Assembly (NCBI GenBank): GCA_022661535.1
Contig: JAKULF010000003.1
Span: 2,108,001-2,172,000 of the forward strand
Direction of reading: 5' to 3'
Origin: Eutypa lata
Taxonomy: Eukaryota; Ascomycota; Sordariomycetes; Xylariales; Diatrypaceae
DNA: 64,000 nt
Every line of letters begins with the position of its first letter. The first letter of the stretch is position 1. The position numbers and the translations under genes were made by a program. A model generated the notes under the pieces. It worked only from the letters and a program-made list of their open reading frames with translations. It was not told where the DNA came from and did no database searches. Positions 50,736-61,565 of the stretch are shown in pieces.

Positions 50736-52642
50736 ATGAAGCTCCCATCCTCGGTTGCCGCTACAGCCGGGTCCCTAGTGGCCCGGCAAGCAATCGACTA
50801 CAACGCCGCGCCGCCGAACCTGTCGACCCTCGCCAACTCGAGCCTCTTCGAGACCTGGCGTCCCAAGGCGCATGTACTTCCACCGACGGGACAGATCGGG
50901 GACCCGTGCATGCACTACACGGACCCGGAGACGGGCCTCTTCCACGTCGGTTGGTTGCACTTGGGCGCGGCGGGCGCCACAACCGATGACCTCGTCACGT
51001 ACAGCGACGTGAACCCGGACGGCGCGCCGTTCATCGTCGCCGGTGGCACCAACGACCCCATTGCCGTGTTCGACGGTTCCGTGATACCGAGCGGCGTCGA
51101 CGGCAAGCCCACGTTGCTCTATACTAGCGTTTCGTACCTGCCCATCCAGTGGACCATCGCGTACACGCGGGGCAGCGAGACGCAATCCCTCGCTATCTCG
51201 AGCGACGGCGGGCGCAATTTCACGAAGGTAGAGCATGGGCCCGTGATCCCGTCGCCTCCTTTCGCTGTCAACGTGACAGGGTTCCGCGACCCGTTCGTAT
51301 TCCAGAACGGCAAGCTCGACGACCTTCTTGGAAGCGCCGAGGGCACCTGGTACACCGTCATTTCGGGCGGCGTGCAGGGTGAGGGACCCAGCCAGTTCCT
51401 CTACCGACAGCACGACCCGGACTTCCAGTACTGGGAGGAGTTGGGTCAGTGGTGGCATGAGGAGGCCAATTCGACCTGGGGCGGCGAAGGAACTTGGGCC
51501 GGTCGCTGGGGCTTCAACTTCGAGGTAGCCAATGTGTTCAGCCTCGACGAACATGGCTACAACGGCAACGGCGAGGTATTCACCACGCTCGGCGCCGAGT
51601 GGTCGCTGGACCCCATTGTGCCCGAGGTTTCTGACTTCCGTGAGATGCTCTGGGCGGCCGGCAACGTCTCGCTCAACGAGGACGGCACGCCAAAGTTCGT
51701 GCCCACCATGGCGGGTTATATCGACTCGGGCCATTCCGCCTACGCGGCCGCTGGCAAGGAGCTGCCCGCTTCCTCTCAGGCGTCGCAGAAGAGCGGTGCT
51801 CCGGATCGTTTCATCTCGTACGTCTGGCTTACGGGCGACTTCTACGGCACGCTTGACTTCCCGACGAACCAGCAGAACTGGACTGGTGCTCTCCTGCTCC
51901 CGCGAGAGCTGAGCGTTGGCACGATCCATGGAGTCGTCGATAACGAACTAGTTAGCGAGACTGGTTCCTGGCGCGTGGCTAGCCGTTGCTCAGGGGTCGC
52001 CGAGTTGACGACCCTAAAGCAGGTGATCGCGCGGGAGGCGCTCGCCGCACTAACCACCGGGGACTCTTACACCGAGCCAGACCGCACGGTCGATGCGCCG
52101 GGCGTAGTAGCATTCCAGCAGACACCGGAGAGCAAATTCCACGTCATCACGGCGTCTCTGTCGTTCGCGAAGGGAAGCCGCGGTAGTGACCTACAGGCTG
52201 GTTTCCAGATCTTATCTTCCGAGCACGAGAGCACCACGATCTATTACCAGTTCTCCAACGAGTCTATCATCATCGATCGCACGAACACGAGCGCCGCAGC
52301 GCAGACCACAAACGGCATCGATAGCCGCAACGAAGCGGGCCGACTCCGCCTCTTCGATGTGCAGCGAGATGGCAAGGAGCAGATCGAGACCCTCGAGTTG
52401 ACTATCGTTGTCGATAACTCTGTCGTCGAGGTCCACGCCAACGGACGATTCGCTCTGAGCACATGGGCTCGGTACGTTGTTCCTCCTAAATTGCATTAAT
52501 GATTTTGTACTAACTTTGCAGATCTTGGTATGCGGATTCGAGGGAGATTCGCTTCTTCCACGAGGGTGAGGGTGAAGTGGCGTTCTCAAATATCACGGTC
52601 TATGAAGGTCTATATGATGCTTGGCCTGACCGGAGTATATAA
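50736..52642 (+). CDS. GH32 fructosyltransferase/beta-fructofuranosidase, 2 exons
   Basis: Acts on sucrose, transferring fructose to another sugar or to water. Exons 50736-52471 and 52522-52642 (intron GTACGT...GCAG) give 618 aa. The start is the ATG at 50736. The five-bladed propeller residues are D56 (nucleophile, in GQIGDPC), D185 (RDP) and E263 (acid/base, in GFNFEVANV). The first block has GDPC rather than the invertase NDPNG, and the overall pattern (HYTDPETGLFHVG, LYTSVSYLPI, GTWAGRWGFNFE, FALSTWARSWY) matches Aspergillus-type fructosyltransferases that make short fructooligosaccharides. The C-terminal beta-sandwich is present to the end. The N-terminus is only weakly hydrophobic, so secretion is likely but not certain. 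It is tail-to-tail with the Dal5-type permease. Confidence 0.92.
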
Positions 52643-53169
52643 GCTATTTACTCAATGATATATAGCTATTAGCATAGAAATGTACAAGGCTATAATGTTT
52701 ATTACCAATACCACTTGCTCATCTAACAGGGCCAGCTTCAGCTGGCACTAATTCCCAAACGGCCTTGATCTGACGCTTATAAGGATTCGGTCGGTCACAT
52801 GAGCGATAACTTGCCAGTTGGTTACCAGAATAAAGGCTAGCAATATAACAGCTGCAATAGCAAGGCCATTGGAGAACTAGTAGAAGGTTCATGCTGGGGT
52901 ATACCTAGGGTGCGAACCAAGGGGTTGAAATGGAGACTAAGTGGGAAGCTTCCTTAGCAAAGCTCTGGCGGCCTAAATGCGATTTATATAAATGGAGATT
53001 CACCCTTTTGGGTCGTGGGGAGGCAGGGGTTAATAGTCATTCCTATTCCACCCCTACGCTCTGTTCCCCACGTACGACTCTGTGATACCCTATTACCTAG
53101 CAGTTCGTTATATTAGTAGTAAACCCTAATCCTAAACATTGTCTATCACGTACTGCTGGTGGGTTTCAG
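52643..53169. other. convergent 3' intergenic region
   Basis: About 530 bp between the stop codons of the GH32 gene and the permease, which are transcribed towards each other. It must hold both 3' UTRs; I see nothing else. Confidence 0.5.
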
Positions 53170-55326
53170 CTAAGTCTTAGTTTGTGCCGTGCTAACCTCC
53201 GTCCCCTCGACATCCACGCTTGACTCCTCAATATCCTCATCGCTCTGGCGACCACGGCGGTGTTGAACATATGCCAGTGTCAAGGCTGCTAGCGAATGGA
53301 GGATAGCAAAGCCCGCAGAACCATAGTTACCTGCGACAACACCAGGTTGATCTACTGTCTGAAACAAAGCAAGAGGAATTGTTGCATGCGCTACCGACGC
53401 CCAGACGTTCAGGCCCGCTGACGCAAATGCACGCCTGGCAGGGTCACCTAATTTTCTTCGGTCAGACATTATCTTCGACAACTCTAGAACCAAAATAAAA
53501 TAATAAAATGAAAAATGAAAAAGTCAAGGGGGATAGGTAGAAATATGACAAAGAAAACTCATTTACCTAAGAGAGAATCCTGTGTCCATGCCCAAAACAT
53601 TGAATTGCTGGCCTGACAGAAGCCCGTTAAATAGTACAGAACCCATCGTCCTGTACGGTTATCTGGGAAAACGGACGTACTTGCTAAGGTAAGATCAACG
53701 ACTGCGCTGACAGTACTTCCCAGAACAAGCATAGGCCAGCGCCGGCCACGCAGCCAAGTATCGCTAGACCACGCCATCAGCAGGGTAACTATCACTGTAA
53801 CGGCTTGGATTGGAGTGGTGTAGTTATCTTCACACGGTATTAGTCACTTCGTCATACAAGGCCACTTCATCCTACTTACTGATCTCAGCGACGGTGTATG
53901 AGCCCGGTGTGATTGAGTTCCAAGCCTTCAGCCAGAAAGCCATGGAATTCATGGGCTGGTCAACAATTGCGTTGGCGCTACTTGGATTAGCTGATCATTC
54001 CGCCATCAACGTCAGTTAGACCTACAATGAAATAGTCCAAAGCAACCACTATCGTCAGTTAGTAAAGAAAGTGGTGATATGTTGAAAATGGATGGGATGA
54101 CATACGATATCTGGGGTTAGAAACCACCCCTTAATTTGCGGCAGCGTAAAAGCCCCTTGAATAACCCTCCCCTCTCTTGGGATCCTGTCTCGCGCGAGCT
54201 CGATTTCCTGAATGTTGATTAGATTTGAGATTACGTTTTGTTTGCAGCGACTTACTCTTTCGGTGAACACACGATCTGGCTTCTGTCTTGAGGGGACGTC
54301 GGGGTAGAAGAGGAACTGTGGAATGATGACACCCAGCGAGATGACCCCATATACCACCATTGGGTTAATTTTATTGCGAGCAATCTTAACCCGAATGATC
54401 ATACATACCATCTATGATAAAAAGCCACTGCCACCCAGCTTTGCCATGCACCCCGTTTAGGCCGTTATACGCTGCTGCTTGAAGATAACTGGAGAACATG
54501 GGGCCGATAGCAGTGGTAATATTGATGATGGCCAGCCTCCTGGCTAGCTCGTCTCTGCGGTACCAAGCTCCGCAGAGATAAACCACGGCAGAATAGTGTC
54601 CTGTCTCGAACAAAGCCAATAAGGCTCTGAGCGCGTACATCTGTGCGGGTGTCTTCATAACAGCTTGGAGGAACGTGAGAACGGTCCAACCAAGCTCGAG
54701 GAAAGGGATGAACCATCTAGGGTTTACTCGGGTTAGGATGAGATTGGTAGGCCAAAGACCAATTATCTACAGAATTATTAGCCCATTGCGCCTACAATTT
54801 CCCGGGATACATACATTGGCAATCGAATACGCAGTTGTGGCATAGTTGAGTTCCTGTCAAATGTCTTAGCTTTTGGAACGCAGTTGTAGAATGCACTTAC
54901 GAACATTGCCGTACAAAGCCAGATCCTCCTTCATTCCACTAACAAACGCGCTCTGCAGGTTTGACCTGTTCTCGTTAGTTAGGCGCAAATTCAAGGGTAT
55001 TAGTCAACTTACTTATCCAAGTACTTGATAAAGGTACCAACACACCCAAAGGTCATGAGGGTCAGGTCCATCTATAGAACTGTCAAAATTGCTTTTTTCA
55101 GATGATGTATGACTATGAATACCTTCAGGACAAGTTTCCGTTCCTAGCGAATAATGTTAGAAGCGCAAACCAGTAAGTTGCGTTTTCATACCTCTGCAGT
55201 CTTATCCCACGAATCCCAAAGATAGCTCCTCCATGTCCGATTCTTTGTAATACCATCTTGATGCCCAGATGCTCCAGGATCGGCATCGTTCCGAGCGATA
55301 TTTTGGTTTAGATGCGCTACTGACAT
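53170..55326 (-). CDS. MFS permease, allantoate (Dal5) family, 12 exons
   Basis: An anion:cation symporter of the plasma membrane; relatives carry allantoate, nicotinate, vitamins, peptides or sulfonates. Exons: 55326-55192, 55143-55123, 55071-55013, 54965-54905, 54853-54815, 54766-54409, 54347-54256, 54207-54106, 54048-54026, 53977-53880, 53827-53567 and 53483-53170, summing to 521 codons (520 aa). Family blocks include LDKSNLQSAFVSGMKEDL, LNYATTAYSIANIIGLWPTN, GWQWLFIIDGVISLG, and MNSMAFWLKAWNS. Two joins are odd: the donor GTTCGT after 54905, and the intron 54408-54348, which ends in ATATG instead of AG although only that acceptor restores the conserved DGVISLG. The gene may be misspliced or newly broken. 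It is divergent from the dioxygenase at 55917. Confidence 0.82.
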
Positions 55327-55916
55327 GATTGTTCTACCTAGGCCAGGCTAGGTATTACTGATGATGTTGTGTAACCGAAGGTATAAGGGGCCATATATAT
55401 TGAATTGTTTTGGTCTATCAATCGGATTCGTCATCCTGTTCTTTATTGCGAGCTTTTCGTATCTTTGAGGTCCGCGAGGAATATACTATAGCTGTTCCAC
55501 AGTTCATGTGGGGATTCTCCAAGGATGATATCGTCGCTTACCTAGTTGTAGCAAGGACGTTATTCGTCATCACGTACACCTATCGCATAATATCGACAGT
55601 TGTCGGATAAGCTCCGATGAAACCCATCACGGTCCTCTAAAATACTGGTAAAAATAGTAGCCAAATGTTAATAGTAGAATTTCATATCACTCTCGCTCGG
55701 TTATAGAATGCCGGGTCGACATTGGTTGGAGGAATTGGGGGTATACCCAGCCATGTCGCCATCGCCCTGGTCTCCGAACTCGGATCGGCAACATGTTCCG
55801 CAAGGGTTCTTTGAAATATATGTTTCCGGAGAATATTGTCAAAGTTTGGAGATTTCATAATTCATACCGACTTGATCTGATTTGTGACGAGAAGGATATT
55901 AGTTGCAAGGAAGAAA
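55327..55916. promoter_or_regulatory. shared divergent promoter, permease / dioxygenase
   Basis: 590 bp separate the two start codons, so both promoters lie here. Frames inside (55410-55610) lack coding character. I cannot assign individual binding sites. Confidence 0.5.
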
Positions 55917-57284
55917 ATGGCTACGGCAGCTGCGGTCTTGCCGGGTGGCATTATTGATGCCCAAAATACCCCTCAAGCCGACAATTCTGACGCGGCGATC
56001 GAGTTTTTCGACATCCCTAACGGCCGCAAAGTTCACGGCCATAGTTTTCCACTTGGAGTAAGAGTGAGAGATGGTGCAGAATTTGAAACCATTGATGAGG
56101 CCGTACGCCACATACAAGGCCTAGCAGAAAGGGGTATCTTTAACAGTCTTATCCCACATCGTGAGCTACCAAAATGACAAAGATTTATACCAAAGCTCAT
56201 GTTTTATCATACAGATGGCGCTATCTTGTTCCGCGGGTTTCCGATCAAGACTGCCGAGGACCTATCCAAGTTCACCAAGGCGTTCGGGTACCCACAGCCA
56301 CATCAGGAAGTCGGGCTTTCTGGCAAGAGGAGGACTGTAGGGGACAATGTGAAGACTGCTAATGAAGAGCCACCATATATCAAGTTTTACTACCACAATG
56401 AATACGGCAGAAGCGCACATTTTCCGGGAATTCTTTTCTTCTTCTCGCAACAAGTGCCTCAACAAGGTCAGTCTTTGAAGGAAATCTGCGGAGATGAATA
56501 CAGCTGATAAAGTGGAAAGGAGGTCAAACCCCTCTCTTGTCCACAGTCGAGCTTTACGACAGGCTTGTGGCAGAGGTCCCTGAGTTCCTCCACGCACTAG
56601 CGGATAAAGGTAATATTGAACCAGCAACTGGCATTGTATTTTCAAAAACAAGATCCACGTTGACTCGGATTAGGAATCATTGGCCGTCAATACTATCCCG
56701 CCAAGGAAGACCCAGATTCCAAAACTATCGGCTGGAACTGGCAGGACTCTTACGGATTCGACATCCTCCCCGGCGATTCACTCGACACGCAGCACAGAAA
56801 AGTGGAAAATGTCCTCAAAACTCGTCTGCAAGCCGATGCTGAGTGGCAGCATAATGGAGCCCTCCACGTACTCCAGCGCCTGCCTGCAATCCGTAGAATT
56901 GGGTCCACGGGGAAGCCCGTTCCCTTCAACGGCCTCGGCGGTGTATATGGACGACAGCGGGACAGAAAGGCACTGGAGCCACCGTACAAGGGGATCGATG
57001 GTAATTACCATTTGCCAACGACTTATGGAGATGGCTCTCCGATCCCTCGAGAATACTTGGATCGCCTCCTGCAGATCTCGGATGATATTGGGTTTTTAGT
57101 TCCCTGGCAGGAAGGAGATGTCGCGTTGATTGATAACTACACTGTTCAAGTAACGATTCCTGTCCCTTGAAAACTAGTTAAAAGAAGCTAACCCTGGAAA
57201 CAGCATGCACGTACCCCGTGGATAGGGGAGAGGTCCTTGTTAGTAAGTTTGTGGGATGGGCACGAGAAATTCCTACCTTTCTAG
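55917..57284 (+). CDS. TauD/TfdA-family Fe(II)/2-oxoglutarate dioxygenase, 5 exons
   Basis: Hydroxylates a small substrate with 2-oxoglutarate and O2. Exons 55917-56160, 56215-56466, 56520-56609, 56674-57149 and 57204-57284 give 380 aa with GT-AG introns. Iron ligands are H142 and E144 (YYHNEYG) and the distal H355 (VQHARTPW); R357 or R364 (GERSLL) would bind the 2-oxoglutarate carboxylate. The HxE pair is the variant known from clavaminate-synthase-like enzymes, whereas TauD and yeast sulfonate dioxygenase use HxD. HGAILFRGFP near 82-91 and GGQTPLLSTVELY near 166 are also family blocks. No signal peptide. Its pairing with a Dal5-type permease suggests uptake and breakdown of an external organic compound. 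The substrate is not predictable. Confidence 0.9.
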
Positions 57285-58728
57285 GACACAGCCGAGGTTA
57301 GTTAGTTGGCAGAAACCTTATAGTAACAAATTATTTACTGCTCAATTTATGATTTATGGGTTTGAAAATTTTGAATGTGTCGAGAGCGCAAGCACAGCCA
57401 CAGCGGCTGTGATAATTACACGATCGCCAGGCTTCAAAAGATGGCATAGAATTTCAATTTCGGTCATCGTTTAAGACAAGTATTGATTTCATAGATAATT
57501 AGGTTCTGAATGAGAAATGAACAGGCAAAATAACAGAACCTGTGATCGCTCGTACCTTAACGGGTAGCGGCAAGGACAAAGGCAGGTTGATAGGATAGAT
57601 TGTTCATGAATCAATTAAGACAAGGTCTATGGACACACATAGTATATATATACTACGTTATAACTAACCGTATATAATGATAGAACCTTTAGTAGGAAGT
57701 GTTTATTTTCTGGCTAGATCCGATGTCATTACAGGGAGAGCATCGGAAATAAGATATCCCGCTTTTTGCGGTCTACCTAATCACACCTATCATTTGAAAG
57801 GGAGTCATACTACCTACCAGTTAATTTAATCTCCCCTCTATGTTTGGATGTATATATTTTATTATCATGGATTGCAAACGCAATTAGCTACACAACTTCT
57901 ATTCATACATAACCCAACGTGCCCCAAATTCATATGGAATTCCAAGTCAAAAAGATAATATGAATATGCATCTACGTACGAGAGTATGACACCGGAGAAG
58001 CGAGCCGAAACGGAATTGGTTCTTCGAAGACAGCTGAAGGGAATCCATGTGGCCCAGGGCAGAGCAGGCGACATCGACGATGATGAGATGCTGGAGTGAC
58101 TTTCCGTTTCTGTAGTACTAAGGACACGAAGAGCAGTGCGAGTGGCGGCGAAGACTAGTTTTATTAAGTGTAGACTTCAAATGCAGGTACTGCATCTATA
58201 CATGAAGAACGATCTTTTTCTTGTGACGAGGTTTTAGAGTGGTGTTACCTAGGTATAAGCCCGTAAGTATTAGTTTAATCAATTGGAAATTAAGGGGCGG
58301 CTTAAATAGACGTTTTGCTCCACTGAATTATAGGATTACATTTTACGGTAACTGAAGAGGTAACAAGATTTAACAAACTAGTAGCAAAATTCTATCCGAA
58401 TATCTGAATCTATGGTGAGATTCTGGTGATTAAGGTTAAAGCTAGGATTGAGAATGGACCCAGTGCTGGGAATTGACTACATGTTAGCCAAGAGTGGTTT
58501 CAATTGCAAAACCGTTCAAAACGTGCCATTTGGAAGGTGCATAGCTTTTATTTATTTATAGATTCAACATGTGAAGCGTGGACCTATTATACTAGAACAG
58601 TAGAAGTTGATTGATAGTACGACCACGACTATATATCCATCCACCATAATCACAGGAATGAAGAGCCTATGTGATTGTGTTAAAATCGAATTCAATCCTA
58701 GTATTTGCCATGGGATTTCTCACCTCTC
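57285..58728. other. 1.4 kb intergenic region with one short coding-like frame
   Basis: Contains the 37-codon frame at 57986-58099 listed separately. The remainder is A+T-rich, with no frame I would support and no recognisable repeat. Confidence 0.5.
57986..58099 (+). CDS. short coding-like ORF, 37 aa
   Basis: An ATG-started frame of 37 residues beginning MTPEKRAETELVLRRQ and ending in the acidic DIDDDEMLE. Composition (Arg/Glu/Asp-rich, balanced third positions) differs clearly from the A+T-rich flanks. It may be a small protein, an isolated exon, or a fragment of a lost gene. No family recognised. Confidence 0.25.
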   Translation: MTPEKRAETELVLRRQLKGIHVAQGRAGDIDDDEMLE

Positions 58729-59100
58729 TCAGATGCATACGATATCGAAATGGTCGAACATAACGCCGTACGCAGAACCCGTAGCTGCGCAGTTGATGAG
58801 GCCGACCTGGAAAGCCTTATCGCAGGTGCCAGAGCCAGCGTACAAGTTGATGGTGCAATTGGCTCCATCAGCCTGGTCAGCTACCATGGCACATGTCGCG
58901 TTGACAGGGGCGAGGCACGGAGAAGTCCCTGGCCCATCCTCCACGCCCCAGCCCAGAAGTTGCCCGCTGCATTGCAAGGGCTGTTCAGCAACAGCGGGCA
59001 CGAAGAGATCGTACGTGTTTCCCACACACTTGGATGCTAGTGTAGGCGCGAGGCAACAGGTGCCAGCGATGAGCATGGCGAGCCCCTTGGCGTTGTACAT
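58729..59100 (-). CDS. small secreted cysteine-rich protein (8 Cys), effector-like
   Basis: A 123-aa single-exon protein. Residues 1-22 form a signal peptide (MYNAKGLAMLIAGTCCLAP followed by TLAS). The mature part of about 100 residues holds eight cysteines, an even number suited to four disulfides, and two possible N-glycosylation sites (NAT, NCT). It is rich in Gly and Ala and lacks catalytic motifs. The start was placed at the ATG at 59100 because it gives a clean signal peptide. It sits alone in A+T-leaning DNA between 57285 and 61565. Such proteins in fungi are often effectors, antimicrobial proteins or surface proteins; nothing here decides among them. Confidence 0.7.
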   Translation of the reverse strand: MYNAKGLAMLIAGTCCLAPTLASKCVGNTYDLFVPAVAEQPLQCSGQLLGWGVEDGPGTSPCLAPVNATCAMVADQADGANCTINLYAGSGTCDKAFQVGLINCAATGSAYGVMFDHFDIVCI

Positions 59101-61565
59101 ATTGCGCGTAGGTGCGTTGGTTGTGTGGTTAATGATCTGTAGTAGCAAGATGAACAACTTTTGTTAATATTATTTCTTCTTAGTCGTGTTTAGGTCTGAA
59201 GATTCGAGGGGCGCCCTACTCCTTAAATCCATCTGTTTGCTTCGCTACTATGGTGGCATTCCCGGAATACCTCATGTCACAAAACGTTTCTGTGGCCTGG
59301 TGTTACTGTACAGGAGGCTGCCTATCGCCTATGCTACTTGATCATTGGTGGTAAATAACGTAAGATAGTAACGAGATCTAACGACCTACAATCTGGTGTG
59401 ACTCAACATGGAGTCGGAAACATGTAACCGGGCACCAAGAGTGATCCCTCTCACACACAAGAGTTAGTGCTCGTTGACTCCAAAAACGATCGAAGCCTTT
59501 TGTTTTGTAACATCATACTGATAATCAGATGACCATATAATTTTCGATCAGGTAACACCTTTGTAGTTAGTTAATGACATAAATACGAAACTACCTTGTT
59601 GAATGGTGCTGTGTTGGACAGTGTTATTGCCTGTATTCGGAAAGTTGGATGAACAATGTAGCCTATCTGTTCTACATGTATGTTTGTGGACAGTTAACCC
59701 TGAATTTCCGGGGTTATAGATACTACCTAGAACCCGTGACGTCTAATTATGTCTTGCATCATACTCTAGCCCCAACTTGTACCCATTCAGGTTTAAAATT
59801 GAAAGGTTACCTGAGAGGAGTACGAGGTCTATCCATGAATTGAATAGTTGTCTGTCATCCGAGCACGTTTTTTAGGCCTATCAAGTGACGCTGCTGTCTA
59901 AGAGTAATATGCGTCAACGAAAGCATCGCCGACCTCTCCGACGAAAGACGTTTGAAGAAGATCGGGTACCTTCGTTAGATCTCCATCATCCATTGGTAAT
60001 TTTGCGCGCTTCAGCAGCAACGGTAGTGATTCTGTCATGGTGTGATTAGTTTTGACCGTGTGTTGCTGCGCCGCTGGTGGTTAGACTGTCAGGTTGTAAT
60101 ACTATTTAGAGCTGCGACCTGGAACAACAACGATCTGACTTCTACTTATATATAATAGTGTGGATAGGAACGGCTTCAAGGGGGACCGATTATAGGAGTG
60201 GTGTAGGGTCCGGCGTTATATTATGTGAAGCAAAATATTACCTTGGGTAGGTTGAAGGTAGATGAACATGGTGAGTCAGAAATCTACATGAGCTCCTCTA
60301 TATAAGCCACTAGCCACCTTGCGAACTCAACGAGCCACGCCCTTACAGCCACCTAGATTATTTGCAAAATCCTTATCCTCAAGATTAAGTTCTCTCTATA
60401 GGTCTTATCTAGTAGTTTTCCAAAAAAGAAATGATACTGCGTACCTAGACGAACAAAAATCGGTATAATCAAGAGATGGGAGTAACATGTGTGTTGAGAT
60501 GCTAGACTACCTAAGTACCTACATGTAGATGTAGTTACTGGTAACTTTTGCGACAACTGTCACCACTCCTCGCCAACTGATATTACCTATGTAGGTATAA
60601 TAGTGCCCACCACCTAGCTGACACCACCATATAGCTACACAGTGTAGCAAAACATAGCTATATAATCTTGCAATATCATTTGGTTAGTTATATAGTAGCA
60701 ACGTTGCGTTATATGCGGCAAATATAACTAATTTAGCGGTAGTTAGGTGTGTGTGGCAGCCAGATGGTGGCAGTTAAGTCCTATAGCATGTCCGATTGCG
60801 AATAGGGGCAAGTGTAGCGGCTACCTCAGGAGTCTCACTCCATCAGAATCGATTTGTTCAAAAATCTTCACATATCCGTTGCTGTGACACTGAAGTAAGA
60901 TGGTTCAGACTGCAACCAGCTATAGACGGAATTCGGACCTTTAATTTCCTTTATTAAAAGGACAGGCAAAGGCGCTCTGACAAAATAGAAGCCACATAAT
61001 GTTTAAATTTGCTAATAGCATCATTTGAACAGGGAGATAGTGGATTTTGATAGATAAATTCAACTCCTTATTTGCTGAATTTTGCTGAGCTTCCCGCTTT
61101 AGCAATAGCCATCCTCACTCGGCGGCAAGGAAATCGGCGCCGCGCTCGTAATTTATCTTTGATGAGATATTATTCATCGGTTTTCCGAATTCAAGTCTTC
61201 CGCGCGTTCGGCATTACGGCGAATGACCTAGTCACTTCGAAGTCGACCGCGAAAGTTGAAATGAATGTTGAAGATGGAAGTGGGGAAGCGCCGGGCGCGG
61301 CCGTTCGCGAATGGCCGCTCCTCCGAAGCCTGATACCTAGAAAGGAGGCAGGTTATAAGGAATGCGAATGTGCCGATACATTAGCAATGAGCTAGCAATG
61401 GGCACTTGCGTTCGTTCAATTTTCACACTCCTCTATTGCGTTATCATTTAAACCTCCCAAGACAAAGTCACTTTCTCTCGAGTATTTCAATCCATATTCG
61501 TATAGCTGGGATTTAAGAGGTAGCGGAAGCACTTTTTCACTATTTGTTATAAATACTCCGCCAAG
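59101..61565. other. 2.5 kb gene-poor region
   Basis: Contains the promoter of the cysteine-rich protein at left, a 46-codon coding-like frame at 60038-59898 (-), and the promoter of the MFS gene at right. A frame at 61072-61395 lacks an ATG at its start and is not convincing. No RNA gene recognised. Confidence 0.5.
59898..60038 (-). CDS. short coding-like ORF, 46 aa
   Basis: An ATG-started frame (beginning MTESLPLLLKRAKLPM, ending FVDAYYS) that is too well composed for random intergenic DNA: amphipathic pattern, balanced third positions and an ACC-ATG start context. It could be a small protein, a first exon, or a remnant. No family recognised. Confidence 0.3.
   Translation of the reverse strand: MTESLPLLLKRAKLPMDDGDLTKVPDLLQTSFVGEVGDAFVDAYYS

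Noticed and set aside
50775..51929. Long antisense frame (384 codons) opposite the GH32 gene
   Set aside because: It is the mirror of strong G/C third-position bias in the true gene; its Arg/Val-rich composition has no domain.
61072..61395. 107-codon frame upstream of the MCT transporter
   Set aside because: It does not begin with ATG and lies in the likely promoter; an Arg-rich shadow-like composition.
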